From Nocardia lijiangensis NBRC 108240 (lineage in GTDB: Bacteria; Actinomycetota; Actinomycetes; Mycobacteriales; Mycobacteriaceae), in assembly GCF_001613045.1 (NCBI RefSeq), contig NZ_BDBP01000012.1:83032-147031 (forward strand): a DNA stretch of 64,000 nucleotides, written 5' to 3'. The position numbers were made by a program, and so were the translations under genes. This document shows, in pieces, positions 31,848-40,128 of the stretch. Under the pieces are notes generated by a model, which worked only from the letters and a program-made list of their open reading frames with translations, was not told where the DNA came from and searched no databases. Positions within the stretch are counted from its first letter, which is position 1, and every line of letters starts with the position of its first letter.

Positions 31848-33254
31848 TCAGGCGATGTGGCGCGCGGCGGTGAGGATGGGGCGCAGCAGGCGACTAGGTG
31901 GGGCCAGGCGCTGCGACGCGGTTCGGGTATCTGGCTGTGGTTCAACGGCTTCCGTCTCGGAGGGGCCGGACCTAGAGGTGCCCGGCAGTAGTGCGCGCAG
32001 GGTGGACATCTGGGCGATAATGCGCACCAGCCACCGGCCGCGTAGCACTTCCCAGCGCAAGTCCGGCCCGCCGGCGAGGATTTCGCTCGACGGCTTCGAG
32101 ATTTGGGCGTAGATGTCGCCGATCGGTGTGCGCATCCGCTGTTGCAGTAGTGCGGCCTCGGCGAGCAAGCGGGAACTGTTCATCAACAGCATGCCCGCGC
32201 CGGAACGCGGGGCGACCAGTCCGGCGAAGTACAGGTTGGCCAGTCCAGGGGGGAAGGTGTGCGACACCAGCCGCGGCTGCCCGTTCTCCCAGGCGAGCAG
32301 GCCGCCGCGCAGGAACGGGAAGGTGGTTTTGAAACCGGTCGCCCACACGATGCTGTCGTATTCACCGCTGGTGCCGTCGGTGAAATGTACTGTGCGACCG
32401 TCGAAGCGTGCGATCTCGCCGCGCACGGCGATGCGGCCGTGCTTGAGGAAGTACGGCAACTGCTGGTTGACCACCAGATCCTGGTCGAAGATCCGGTGGG
32501 TGGGCTTCTTCAGGCCGAAACTGCCGTAGCTGCCCATCCCGAGCGCGACAATCGACCGGAAGACCGCCTCCTGCACCAGTTTCGGCACCGGCACCGAGCC
32601 GACATCGAACTTGCTGCTCGGGATTCCGAGGACGTACTTCGGGATGAACCAGTAGCTGCGGCGCAGCGAGATCTCCGAATTGCCGAATGTCACCGCGGCT
32701 TCTACCGCCAGATCGCAGCCGGAGTTCCCGGCGCCCACCACCAGCACCCGCGGGCCGTTCAGATCGGCGGGACGCTTGTAGTTCTTCGAATGGATCTGTT
32801 TACCGGTGAATTCCCCGGGGTACGAGGGGATGTTGACGTCCCAGTAGTGCCCGTTTGCGACGACCACACCGGCGTACTCGCGCATTGCGCCATCGGCGAA
32901 GGTCACCCGCCACCCGGCCAGTCCGAGATCATCGAGTGGAGCGACGTCGGTCACCAGGGCGCCGAACTCGATGCGGTGATCCAGACCGAATTCTGCGGTG
33001 AAGGAACGCAAGTAGTCGCGCATCTGCGCAGCGCTCGGAAAATCCGGGTAGTCGAGCGGCATCGGATAGTCGGGGTACTCGGTGACATCCTTCGAACTGA
33101 TCAGGTACGTGGAGTCGTAGACACCGTGCGACCAGTTGCCGCCGATGGCATCGGTCGCCTCCACATGGTCGTAGTCCAAGCCCAGATCGGTGTAGGCCTT
33201 GGCCACCGCCAGCCCGGTATATCCCGCCCCGATGATGCAGTAACGACGCCTCAT
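31848..33254 (-). CDS. Flavin-containing monooxygenase
   Basis: Class B flavoprotein of 468 residues. The FAD motif is YCIIGAGYTGLAVAKAYTDL at the N-terminus and the FMO signature FTGKQIHSKNY (F-x-G-x-x-x-H-x-x-x-Y, about 149-159). The NADPH motif is VLVVGAGNSGCDLAVEA and the late hallmark is SIVWATGFKT. It lacks the W-P/D ending of strict Baeyer-Villiger enzymes, so S-, N- or C-oxygenation are all possible. Start chosen at MRRRYC with GAGGAGATC upstream; the frame is open almost 100 codons further through the operator and the TetR gene, which is not coding. First gene of the six-gene operon. Confidence 0.88.
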   Translation of the reverse strand: MRRRYCIIGAGYTGLAVAKAYTDLGLDYDHVEATDAIGGNWSHGVYDSTYLISSKDVTEYPDYPMPLDYPDFPSAAQMRDYLRSFTAEFGLDHRIEFGALVTDVAPLDDLGLAGWRVTFADGAMREYAGVVVANGHYWDVNIPSYPGEFTGKQIHSKNYKRPADLNGPRVLVVGAGNSGCDLAVEAAVTFGNSEISLRRSYWFIPKYVLGIPSSKFDVGSVPVPKLVQEAVFRSIVALGMGSYGSFGLKKPTHRIFDQDLVVNQQLPYFLKHGRIAVRGEIARFDGRTVHFTDGTSGEYDSIVWATGFKTTFPFLRGGLLAWENGQPRLVSHTFPPGLANLYFAGLVAPRSGAGMLLMNSSRLLAEAALLQQRMRTPIGDIYAQISKPSSEILAGGPDLRWEVLRGRWLVRIIAQMSTLRALLPGTSRSGPSETEAVEPQPDTRTASQRLAPPSRLLRPILTAARHIA

Positions 33255-33271
33255 TACGATCTCCTCGAAAG

Positions 33272-33301
33272 CTACAGTCAGTGTAGCTACAGTGAGTGTA
33301 G
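33272..33301. promoter_or_regulatory. Two abutting 15-bp TetR operators
   Basis: CTACAGTCAGTGTAG (33272-33286) and CTACAGTGAGTGTAG (33287-33301) are each CTACA-N5-TGTAG inverted repeats placed back to back. They lie between the divergent FMO operon and tetR-type gene, 18 bp from the FMO start. Confidence 0.8.
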
Positions 33302-33362
33302 TATTTGCGGCGGCGCAGCCAGATGTCAAGCAATCGCGGAGCCGAGAGGTGAGCAAACGATC

Positions 33363-34034
33363 ATGGCCGAACGGCGAAAGGGTGCCTACGCACCGCGAAT
33401 GGCCCCCGAACAGCGGCGCGAACAACTCCTCGATGCGGTCTTGCGCGTCATCGTCGAGCAGGGCATCCACAAGGTGTCCATCGACACCGTCGCCAAGGAG
33501 GCCGGGGTCAGTCGCCCGGTCATCTACGGACTCTTCGAAGACTCCGACCACCTACTGCGCGCTTCCCTGGATCGCGAGGAGACCGCGGCGCTGGCTCAAA
33601 TGGCCGAAGCCGTGCCACTGGCGTCGGCAGGTGACCCGATCCAGGCCATGGCGGACAGTCTCGAGAATTTCCTCGCCGCCGTGCAAGCCGCGCCCGATCG
33701 CTGGCGGGCCGTATTCCTCATCGCCGACGCCAGTACCCCCGCCTTCCGTAGGCGCATCGAACGCGGACGGCAGGCATTCATCGCCGCCCTCGCGTCCTTC
33801 GTGCGAGCAGCCCTGCCACCCGAGCGGCTGTCGACCGTCGATGTCGAACTCACCGCCCGCACCATGTATGCGCTCTTCTGGGAAGCGGGACGACTCGTCC
33901 TCGCCGACCCCGAAACCTTCCCACCGCAACGGATTCGCGACTACGCCAACGGCCTCATCCCGGGGCTTCCCGCTTTCCGCGATCCGAACCCATCCACGGA
34001 CCGTTCTGCGTCACCTGGCCCCGCTGGCGTTTGA
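33363..34034 (+). CDS. TetR-family repressor of the FMO operon
   Basis: Regulator of 223 residues. The N-terminal HTH domain is RREQLLDAVLRVIVEQGIHK, VSIDTVAKEAGVSRPVIYGL and FEDSDHLLRASL. The ligand domain (about 75-205) has DRWRAVFLIADASTPAFRRR and LTARTMYALFWEAGRLVLAD. AGAGGTG lies upstream of the ATG at 33363. Located divergently beside two tandem operators, it most likely represses both itself and the FMO-OYE-SDR-ADC-MBL operon until a pathway ligand binds. Confidence 0.9.
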   Translation: MAERRKGAYAPRMAPEQRREQLLDAVLRVIVEQGIHKVSIDTVAKEAGVSRPVIYGLFEDSDHLLRASLDREETAALAQMAEAVPLASAGDPIQAMADSLENFLAAVQAAPDRWRAVFLIADASTPAFRRRIERGRQAFIAALASFVRAALPPERLSTVDVELTARTMYALFWEAGRLVLADPETFPPQRIRDYANGLIPGLPAFRDPNPSTDRSASPGPAGV

Positions 34035-34091
34035 ACGGACCGCTCGGCCGAATTCCAGTCGGGAGTCGACCGCGAGATGACGACTCGGACA

Positions 34092-35525
34092 TCAATCGAT
34101 CTTTGCCATCACATGCTTGACGCGGGTGTAGTCCTCCAGCCCGTACATCGACAGGTCTTTCCCGTGCCCGGACGACTTGAACCCGCCGTGTGGCATCTCG
34201 GCGATCAACGCGGTGTGGGTGTTGATCCACACGCAGCCGAAGTCGAGCGCGGCCGACACGCGGAGCGCTCTGGACACGTCCTTGGTCCACAACGACGACG
34301 CCAGCCCATACTCGACGCTGTTGGCGTATCGGATCACCTCGTCTTCGTCGGTGAACGATTGCACGGTGATCACCGGGCCGAAGATCTCGTTCTGGCTCAG
34401 CCGGTCGTGTTGCAGCAGCCCGCCGATGACGGTCGGCTCGACGTAGTACCCATGGTCGCCTTGCCGGTGCCCACCGGTCACGACCGACGCGTGATCGGGA
34501 ACGTCCTCGAGGAAGGCGAGCACACCCTGGAGTTGGGCGGCGTTGTTGACCGGTGGCACCCAGGCATCCTCGTCATCGGCGGCCCTACCGAACGTCGTTG
34601 TCGCGTTACCGGCCTGCTCGGCCAGTGCCGCGGTCAGATCATCGGCCACCGACGCGTGACCGAGCACCCGGGTGGCCGCCGTGCAATCCTGTCCGGCGTT
34701 GAAATAGCCCGAGGCCGCAATACCTTTGGCGGCAGCAGCGATATCGGCGTCGGGGAACACGATGACCGGTGCCTTGCCGCCCAATTCCAGATGCGTTCGC
34801 TTCAGGCGGCCCCCGGCCGACTCCGCGACCGCACGTCCCGCAGCCACCGAACCGGTGATCGACACCATCGCCGGGGTCGGATGCGCTACCACCGCCGCGC
34901 CGGTATTACGGTCACCGGTAACTACGTTGAGCACGCCTGGCGGCAGGTGCCTCGAGGCCAGTTCGGCCAGCATCACCGTCGTCACCGGCGTGGTGTCGCT
35001 CGGTTTGATCACCACGGTGTTGCCCGCCGCGATAGCGGGAACGAATTTCCAGATTGCCATCATCATCGGGTAATTCCACGGTGTCACCTGCCCGATGACA
35101 CCGACCGGCTCGCGGCGGATCCATGATGTGTGGCCGGCCAGGTATTCGGAGGCCGACTTGCCCTCGAGTACCCGTGCCGCCCCCGCGAAGAATCGAGTCT
35201 GGTCCAACATCTGCGGGATCTCCGCGGCCAGGGTGAGGTGGTTCGGCTTGCCGGTGTTGCGGCCCTCGGCCTCGACAAGCGCGTCGGCGGCATTCTCCAA
35301 CTCGTCGGCGAAATCCAGCAGCGCCTTCTGGCGGTGCGACGGCGTCGTGCGCTTCCAGTCTCTGAATGCCTCAGCCGCCGCCGCATAGGCGTTGTCGACG
35401 TCCTGCTCGGACGATACCGGCGCGGTGCCGTACTGATCGCCGGTGGCAGGGTCGACGAGCGTCATCGTCGCACCGCCGACCGGATCGACAAGCGCGCCGT
35501 CGATGAAGTTCTGAACCACTGTCAT
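34092..35525 (-). CDS. Aldehyde dehydrogenase, aminobutyraldehyde type
   Basis: NAD-dependent aldehyde dehydrogenase of 477 residues, the length of the gamma-aminobutyraldehyde/betaine aldehyde group. It has PWNYPMMMAIWK, SITGSVAAGRAV, catalytic Glu in LELGGKAPVIVF, catalytic Cys in FNAGQDCTAATR, and EIFGPVITVQSF. The N-terminus MTVVQNFIDGALVDP follows GAGGAGGCATC. The C-terminal HGGFKSSGHGKDLSMYGLED is typical. Convergent with the TetR gene and apparently transcribed alone. A role in the neighbouring pathway or in polyamine catabolism are both possible. Confidence 0.88.
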   Translation of the reverse strand: MTVVQNFIDGALVDPVGGATMTLVDPATGDQYGTAPVSSEQDVDNAYAAAAEAFRDWKRTTPSHRQKALLDFADELENAADALVEAEGRNTGKPNHLTLAAEIPQMLDQTRFFAGAARVLEGKSASEYLAGHTSWIRREPVGVIGQVTPWNYPMMMAIWKFVPAIAAGNTVVIKPSDTTPVTTVMLAELASRHLPPGVLNVVTGDRNTGAAVVAHPTPAMVSITGSVAAGRAVAESAGGRLKRTHLELGGKAPVIVFPDADIAAAAKGIAASGYFNAGQDCTAATRVLGHASVADDLTAALAEQAGNATTTFGRAADDEDAWVPPVNNAAQLQGVLAFLEDVPDHASVVTGGHRQGDHGYYVEPTVIGGLLQHDRLSQNEIFGPVITVQSFTDEDEVIRYANSVEYGLASSLWTKDVSRALRVSAALDFGCVWINTHTALIAEMPHGGFKSSGHGKDLSMYGLEDYTRVKHVMAKID

Positions 35526-36216
35526 GATGCCTCCTCGGTCGCTCTGTTCGGTCGGCGATTCTCCGGCGTGGGAAAGTTCCGTATCCCCGATATTCGCTTG
35601 CCATTGCCGGTGACTACTTTTTCATCAACGTTTCGACGTTATCGACACCAAATGGACTGAGCGTACCCCTCTTGTTGCCGCTGAGGACGACACAGCCAAG
35701 CCTTTCTATTTGCGGCGAATACCCCGTTTCGATGTCACTACTTCGTCTCGATTCAAGTCTCGGAAGGCCGAGGTCGCCCAATTGGGCCTGTCCTGCGGCG
35801 CTCGGGGCTGTCCTGACGTTCTGTCCGCTGGGTTATGAGATTCCTGCCCGTTGGATGGAAGGATCTGCGCCCGTGCCGATGCTCGACCGCGACGAGGTCA
35901 TCAGGAATACAGCGACCGGGTCTAGGCGGCCACCTTCCAGGCTTCTCACTCCTGTGCCATCGAATCCTGTTGGCATAGCCTGCTATTCGTCACCACCGAA
36001 GTAGGACAGAGCCGGAGACTGGACAGCCCCTTCGACCGACGTTGACACCCGGATTCGAGAGACCGACCAGGATGTGAAAGTGGTTGTGCCGCTGCCTGTT
36101 TGCGAACAAATGGTGACCTGTTGGCGGCATTATGGATGTCGGCTGGTTTTCGGGGTGTGGTGCTGTAACGATGGGGCGGCTCGGGGTTCGAATTGCTCTC
36201 GAATGGAGTGGTTGTG
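35526..36216. other. Long non-coding stretch
   Basis: About 690 bp without a convincing gene. A plus-strand frame around 35830-35930 has some coding-like composition (YEIPARWMEGSAPVPMLDRD) but no ribosome site or family resemblance, and may be a decayed fragment. GC is lower than in neighbours. Confidence 0.4.
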
Positions 36217-36432
36217 ATGGCTTCAGGACAGTCGGTGTGGCGGGTGGTGGTGCCCACCGCGGTGACCGCAGGGGTGTCAACGGGGCTGGCGGTAGCGGTG
36301 AATTACGCGACCGGCGGTGATCGTTCGGTGTGGATGTGGGTGGCTGTGGTGGTGTTGACCGTGGGGTTTTCGCGGCGTCGCTTTGGACTCAGCGGGCCCA
36401 GTCCGCACCCGCGGCGGCCCCAGATCCGGTGA
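36217..36432 (+). CDS. Small membrane protein, 71 aa
   Basis: ATG 36217 (MASGQSVWRVVVPTAVTAGV) with GGAGTGG upstream. Two hydrophobic helices are predicted, VVVPTAVTAGVSTGLAVAVN (about 9-28) and SVWMWVAVVVLTVGF (about 36-50), joined by the loop YATGGDR. The tail is Arg/Pro-rich. From memory, similar N-termini (VNYATGG plus a Trp-rich second helix) precede larger domains in actinobacterial conflict-type proteins, so this may be a truncated member. Lies 154 bp before the next membrane gene. Confidence 0.45.
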   Translation: MASGQSVWRVVVPTAVTAGVSTGLAVAVNYATGGDRSVWMWVAVVVLTVGFSRRRFGLSGPSPHPRRPQIR

Positions 36433-36586
36433 CTGGTGTCTATCTGCGGGATGTGCGAGCTCGCAGGGATATGCGGTTCAAGGGGATCCGCGTACCGGGG
36501 GCCGTCTTCAGAGCGCACAAGGTGCGTTCCGGTCGTGATATGTCCGTCGAGGACATCGACGCCGGTCGCGGTGATGCCTCACACCC

Positions 36587-37318
36587 ATGAGCCGAAACAG
36601 CGAAGCCGCTCCGCAGACTCCGGCCATCTCCTTACAGAAGATCGACAGCCGGGACGTCAATATCACCACCAACCATTATCAGGAGATCACCACCAACCAT
36701 GATCGGGAGCAGATCGCTTCCGGGAGATATTGGATGCTGCCCCTCCTCCCGCTGGCGGTGCTTGTCGCAGCGTTCGTCTACCACCTGCCGGGGAGCGGCT
36801 GGCAGATGGGTTGTTACCTGGTCCCCGGCATCCTGGCGCTCATCTCGAGTTCGGCCTTCCCTGCGATCAAGGGTAACTGGCGCTGGATTGCGCTATCGGC
36901 CACCGTGATCCTGGCCGTGACGAGTGGCGTTCAGTTGGTCTGGGCATTGGATCACGGCGATATCGACGTGACCGGGCGAGTCCACCAGTCGTCCGATCAG
37001 CCACTCGCTGAGGGTAGAACGCAGACTCTGACCGTGGACATTCCCACGCAACGCTCCAGCCTGGCGATCAGCTTCCGGCTTTCCGAGCATCACCGGGAAC
37101 AGATGTGCGTGCCGCACACCAGGATTCAGGTCAACACGCGCCACGGCTATGCCGCTGCACCCCTGATGGACGGCCAGGTGCGGGTGGCGGAATACGAGGC
37201 GGCGACGATAGTGCTCCACCGCGGCCGGACGGAAGTGGAGCTGAACGTCACCGTCGTCACCGACAAAGGCTGTGAAGTCGATCTCCAGGTCGACAAGGCG
37301 ATCCTGACGGATAGGTGA
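36587..37318 (+). CDS. Membrane protein with C-terminal beta-rich domain, unknown function
   Basis: Protein of 243 residues, not recognised. The N-terminal cytoplasmic part contains ISLQKIDSRDVNITTNHYQE, a polar repeat-like segment (ITTNHYQEITTNH). Three hydrophobic helices follow: YWMLPLLPLAVLVAAFVYHL (about 48-67), QMGCYLVPGILALISSSAF (about 73-91) and WIALSATVILAVTSGVQLVW (about 101-120). The last about 120 residues are probably extracytoplasmic and beta-rich with two cysteines (EQMCVPHTR and DKGCEVDL), which could form a disulfide. It ends 9 bp before the solute-binding lipoprotein gene, so the two are surely co-transcribed. Confidence 0.7.
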   Translation: MSRNSEAAPQTPAISLQKIDSRDVNITTNHYQEITTNHDREQIASGRYWMLPLLPLAVLVAAFVYHLPGSGWQMGCYLVPGILALISSSAFPAIKGNWRWIALSATVILAVTSGVQLVWALDHGDIDVTGRVHQSSDQPLAEGRTQTLTVDIPTQRSSLAISFRLSEHHREQMCVPHTRIQVNTRHGYAAAPLMDGQVRVAEYEAATIVLHRGRTEVELNVTVVTDKGCEVDLQVDKAILTDR

Positions 37319-37327
37319 AAGGGAGAC

Positions 37328-38179
37328 ATGTTCACGACTTCGTGCCGACGCTGGATCGCGTCGTTGCTCATCACGCCGACCCTCCTCCCGGTCGGTTGCG
37401 GTACCGACAACCAACCCAGCTTGTTCACCCAGAAGCGGTTGGTCGTGGGTGTCAAGAACGACCAGCCAGGCACCAGCGTTTGGGAGACGTACAAGCGCAC
37501 CGGGTTCGACATCCTGGTGGCGTACCACGTCGCCAACGCGGAAGGCGTTGCCCGCAACAAAGTCGTCTACAACGACATCGCCTCGAGCGATCGCGTGCAG
37601 GCGCTCCTGGATGACCGCGTCGATCTGGTGATAGCGACCTTCTCGATCACTCGCGAGCGGATGGAGCAGATCGATTTCGCCGGGCCGTACGCGGTCACCC
37701 ACCAGGGCTTCCTGGTCCGCGGGGACGGCCCCGAGGTCAAAACGATCAACGATCTGAATGACAAGACCGTCTGCACCTGGAAGGGGACGACTTCCGAGAT
37801 CGTGCTGGGGAACTACAAGAACATTCACACCCAGGTGATGGAAGACGCGCAGACCTGCATCAGCGCACTCGCGAACGGCACCGTCGACGCGGCCTCCACC
37901 GACCAGCTCATCCTCTACGGCTTCGCCCAACAGAACCCGACGCTCGAGGTAGCCGACGTGACCATCGGCGCACCCAACTACTACGGAATCGGCATCAGTA
38001 AGGAACATCGGGCCGACTGCCGGAAACTGAGAGATGCCCTCTTCAACTATGTGACCAGCAGTGACTGGCAACGTGACTTCACCGAAGTGTTCCAGGGACT
38101 GGCAGGCAGGTGGATAGATTTCCGTCCGCAGGTACACGACATCGATTCCTGGTCGTGCAAGGACAAGCCCCCGAGCTGA
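37328..38179 (+). CDS. Solute-binding lipoprotein, family 3, without transporter
   Basis: Extracytoplasmic amino-acid-type binding protein of 283 residues. The signal peptide ends in the lipobox LLPVGCG (Cys about 24), so it is anchored to the membrane outer face. The SBP_bac_3 domain has KRLVVGVKNDQPGTS, YNDIASSDRVQALLDDRVDL, ATFSITRERMEQIDFAGPYA and VTHQGFLVRGDG, the normal family order. RBS AAAGGGAG. There is no ABC permease or ATPase near, and it is co-transcribed with a membrane protein of unknown function. It may act as a ligand sensor for that partner and not in uptake. This is inference. Confidence 0.85.
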   Translation: MFTTSCRRWIASLLITPTLLPVGCGTDNQPSLFTQKRLVVGVKNDQPGTSVWETYKRTGFDILVAYHVANAEGVARNKVVYNDIASSDRVQALLDDRVDLVIATFSITRERMEQIDFAGPYAVTHQGFLVRGDGPEVKTINDLNDKTVCTWKGTTSEIVLGNYKNIHTQVMEDAQTCISALANGTVDAASTDQLILYGFAQQNPTLEVADVTIGAPNYYGIGISKEHRADCRKLRDALFNYVTSSDWQRDFTEVFQGLAGRWIDFRPQVHDIDSWSCKDKPPS

Positions 38180-38223
38180 CCCGACCCGCCGACTCCGGCT
38201 CAGCTTCTGTTCGAGTCCTGACG

Positions 38224-39177
38224 CTACGTGAGCATTGCGCGTGCCGCGATGTCGGAAGCACTCGATTTCGGTGGTACGGAAAGGAAGTCGGGATCGGCGT
38301 AGGCGGGTTCCGGATAGCTGTAGTAGCCCTGCCCGGTCTGCAGCCCGAGCTTGCCCTGGTCGACGAATTTCTCCTTCAGATAGGCGGCGTTGGCGAGCAT
38401 CTGCTGGTCGTCGTTGTGCGCTCCCCAGTAGGCGAGCACGTCGTAGACGGTCTTCATGCCGATCACGTCGAGCGTGCCCATGGGTCCGCGTGCGGCGCCC
38501 CGGTTGACGATCATGTAGGTCCGGTCGACGTCCTCCGGTGTGGAGACACCGTTGGTGACGAGTGCTTGCGCGGCGTTCAAGAGCGGGACCAACCAGGTGT
38601 TGAGTACGTATCCATGCTGCTCCCGGTGCACCGGAATGGGAACCATGCCGATCTCGATGGCGAATTCCGTGATCTGCGTGAGGGTGTCGGCGGCCGTACC
38701 GGGATGAGCCATGACCTCGGCGACGTTCAACGCCCAGATCAGGTTCGCGAAGTGCAGCGCGCAGTACTTGTCCGGACGGCCGGTGGCCTCGGCGAAGTCG
38801 CGAGGCAGCAGCGTCGAGGAGTTCGTCGCGATGAGTGTGTGGGCGTCCAGCAGGCCTGCCATCTCGGCGTACACCTTCGTCTTGACTTCCGGGATCTCGG
38901 GGACGGCTTCGATCACGAGGTCCTGGCCGGCCACTGCCTGCGCCAGATCGGTGGTGTAGGTGAGCCGGGCTTGGGCATCGGCCACATCCTGCACCGACGC
39001 ACCGATCTCGGCGAGATAGATAGCCGCGTACTGGCCGTGAGCTCCGCGGCAGAGGTCCAGCGCTTCTTCCGAGATGTCGTAGACGACAACAGTTTTACCC
39101 ATGAAGGCCGAATGCCAGGCGATCTGTCCGCCGAGAACTCCACCGCCGAGCACGGTGATCTTGTCGAGCGTTGACAT
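38224..39177 (-). CDS. 3-hydroxyacyl-CoA dehydrogenase
   Basis: NAD-dependent dehydrogenase of 317 residues. The N-terminal Rossmann domain is ITVLGGGVLGGQIAWHSAFM. The catalytic region has DLVIEAVPEIPEVKTKVYAE, ATNSSTLLPRDFAEATGRPD (with the active-site Ser), ALHFANLIWALNVAEVM (catalytic His), and a C-terminal dimerisation domain to about residue 300. It oxidises beta-hydroxyacyl-CoA or related hydroxy acids. AGAGGAGAC precedes the ATG. Third gene after the BVMO and hydrolase, 78 bp behind the hydrolase stop, suggesting it handles the hydroxy acid released from the lactone or ester. Confidence 0.88.
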   Translation of the reverse strand: MSTLDKITVLGGGVLGGQIAWHSAFMGKTVVVYDISEEALDLCRGAHGQYAAIYLAEIGASVQDVADAQARLTYTTDLAQAVAGQDLVIEAVPEIPEVKTKVYAEMAGLLDAHTLIATNSSTLLPRDFAEATGRPDKYCALHFANLIWALNVAEVMAHPGTAADTLTQITEFAIEIGMVPIPVHREQHGYVLNTWLVPLLNAAQALVTNGVSTPEDVDRTYMIVNRGAARGPMGTLDVIGMKTVYDVLAYWGAHNDDQQMLANAAYLKEKFVDQGKLGLQTGQGYYSYPEPAYADPDFLSVPPKSSASDIAARAMLT

Positions 39178-39255
39178 GGATGTCTCCTCTGATTGATTTT
39201 CTTGATTCGAATTGCTGCAAGCGCTTTCGCGGCCTCGGGCGAGCTCGACCGAGAC

Positions 39256-40128
39256 CTACCCGCGCCGGGTTCGGCTCCCGGCCGTTGCGGCGCTGGCGAG
39301 AAAGGCCAGTACGAGCTGGGCGAACTTATCGGGGCACTCGATCTGCGGCATGTGGCCGAAGCCGGTGAACAGGTGGGTTTCGGCGTGCGGCAGCAGCTGA
39401 CGTGCGGTGACCAGGTGGTGCGCGGGTAGGACGCGGTCGAGGTCTCCCCAGACAGCCAGAGTCGGTCGAGGATGCTTCGCGACGGCCGCGATCAGCTCGG
39501 TCCGCCATTCGCTCCTGACTCCCCGGCCGGTCGCCAGCGCACGGGCGGTCTCGTACATCACGTCGCCGGGGTCGGGCTGCTTGGCGATGGCGAGGGCGTG
39601 GTCGATCCGTTCCTTCGTGACCAGCGACTTGTCGGCGAAGATCAGGCGCTCGGTCATCTCCGCCGCGAGGCGGGTGGTGTGCCGAGTCGCCAGATACCCG
39701 ATGCCGGGCACGGCGAGCAGCCGCAGCGCCATGGCGACCTCCGAGCCGAATCCCGCACTGTTGACCAGCACGAGGCTTGCCACCCGTTCCGGCTCGAGGG
39801 CGAGCAGTTGCATGGCAACGGCACCGCCGAGCGAGTTTCCGATGACGTGCAGTCGCCGCCCCTCATCGAGGGCGGCGAGTGTTTCCGCGACCTCGCGGGC
39901 GAGCACCGGCAGCGTGATGCGTTCCCGAGGACGGTCCGAGAAGCCGAACCCGGGAACGTCGAGGGCGATGACTCGGTGAGTTCGGGCCAGTCGGGGAAAC
40001 TGCGGTGCCCAATCTTCGAGGCTGCGGCCGATTCCATGCAGCAACAGGACAGGCGGTCGGTCGGGATCGCCGTCGATTCGCACGCGAACGCGTCGACCGT
40101 CGAGCGATATGTAGGTCGGCGTGCTCAT
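39256..40128 (-). CDS. Alpha/beta hydrolase (esterase/lactonase-like)
   Basis: Serine hydrolase of 290 residues, cytoplasmic. It has the oxyanion loop PPVLLLHGIGRSLEDW, GFGFSDRPRERITL, the nucleophile elbow VIGNSLGGAVAM (Ser about 99), an Asp in TLAVWGDLDRVLP, and His in FTGFGHMPQIE. The ATG overlaps the monooxygenase stop by 4 bp, a tight coupling. Baeyer-Villiger oxygenases are often paired with such hydrolases that cleave the ester or lactone product, which is the inferred role here. The frame is open upstream inside the monooxygenase but is not coding there. Confidence 0.88.
   Translation of the reverse strand: MSTPTYISLDGRRVRVRIDGDPDRPPVLLLHGIGRSLEDWAPQFPRLARTHRVIALDVPGFGFSDRPRERITLPVLAREVAETLAALDEGRRLHVIGNSLGGAVAMQLLALEPERVASLVLVNSAGFGSEVAMALRLLAVPGIGYLATRHTTRLAAEMTERLIFADKSLVTKERIDHALAIAKQPDPGDVMYETARALATGRGVRSEWRTELIAAVAKHPRPTLAVWGDLDRVLPAHHLVTARQLLPHAETHLFTGFGHMPQIECPDKFAQLVLAFLASAATAGSRTRRG

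Noticed and set aside
32259..33362. N-terminal extension of the TetR gene through the FMO gene
   Set aside because: Upstream codons overlap the operators and the divergent FMO; TetR homology begins only at 33363.
33255..33551. N-terminal extension of the FMO gene into the TetR gene
   Set aside because: Contains the operators and opposite coding; the FAD motif starts directly at the chosen ATG with a good ribosome site.
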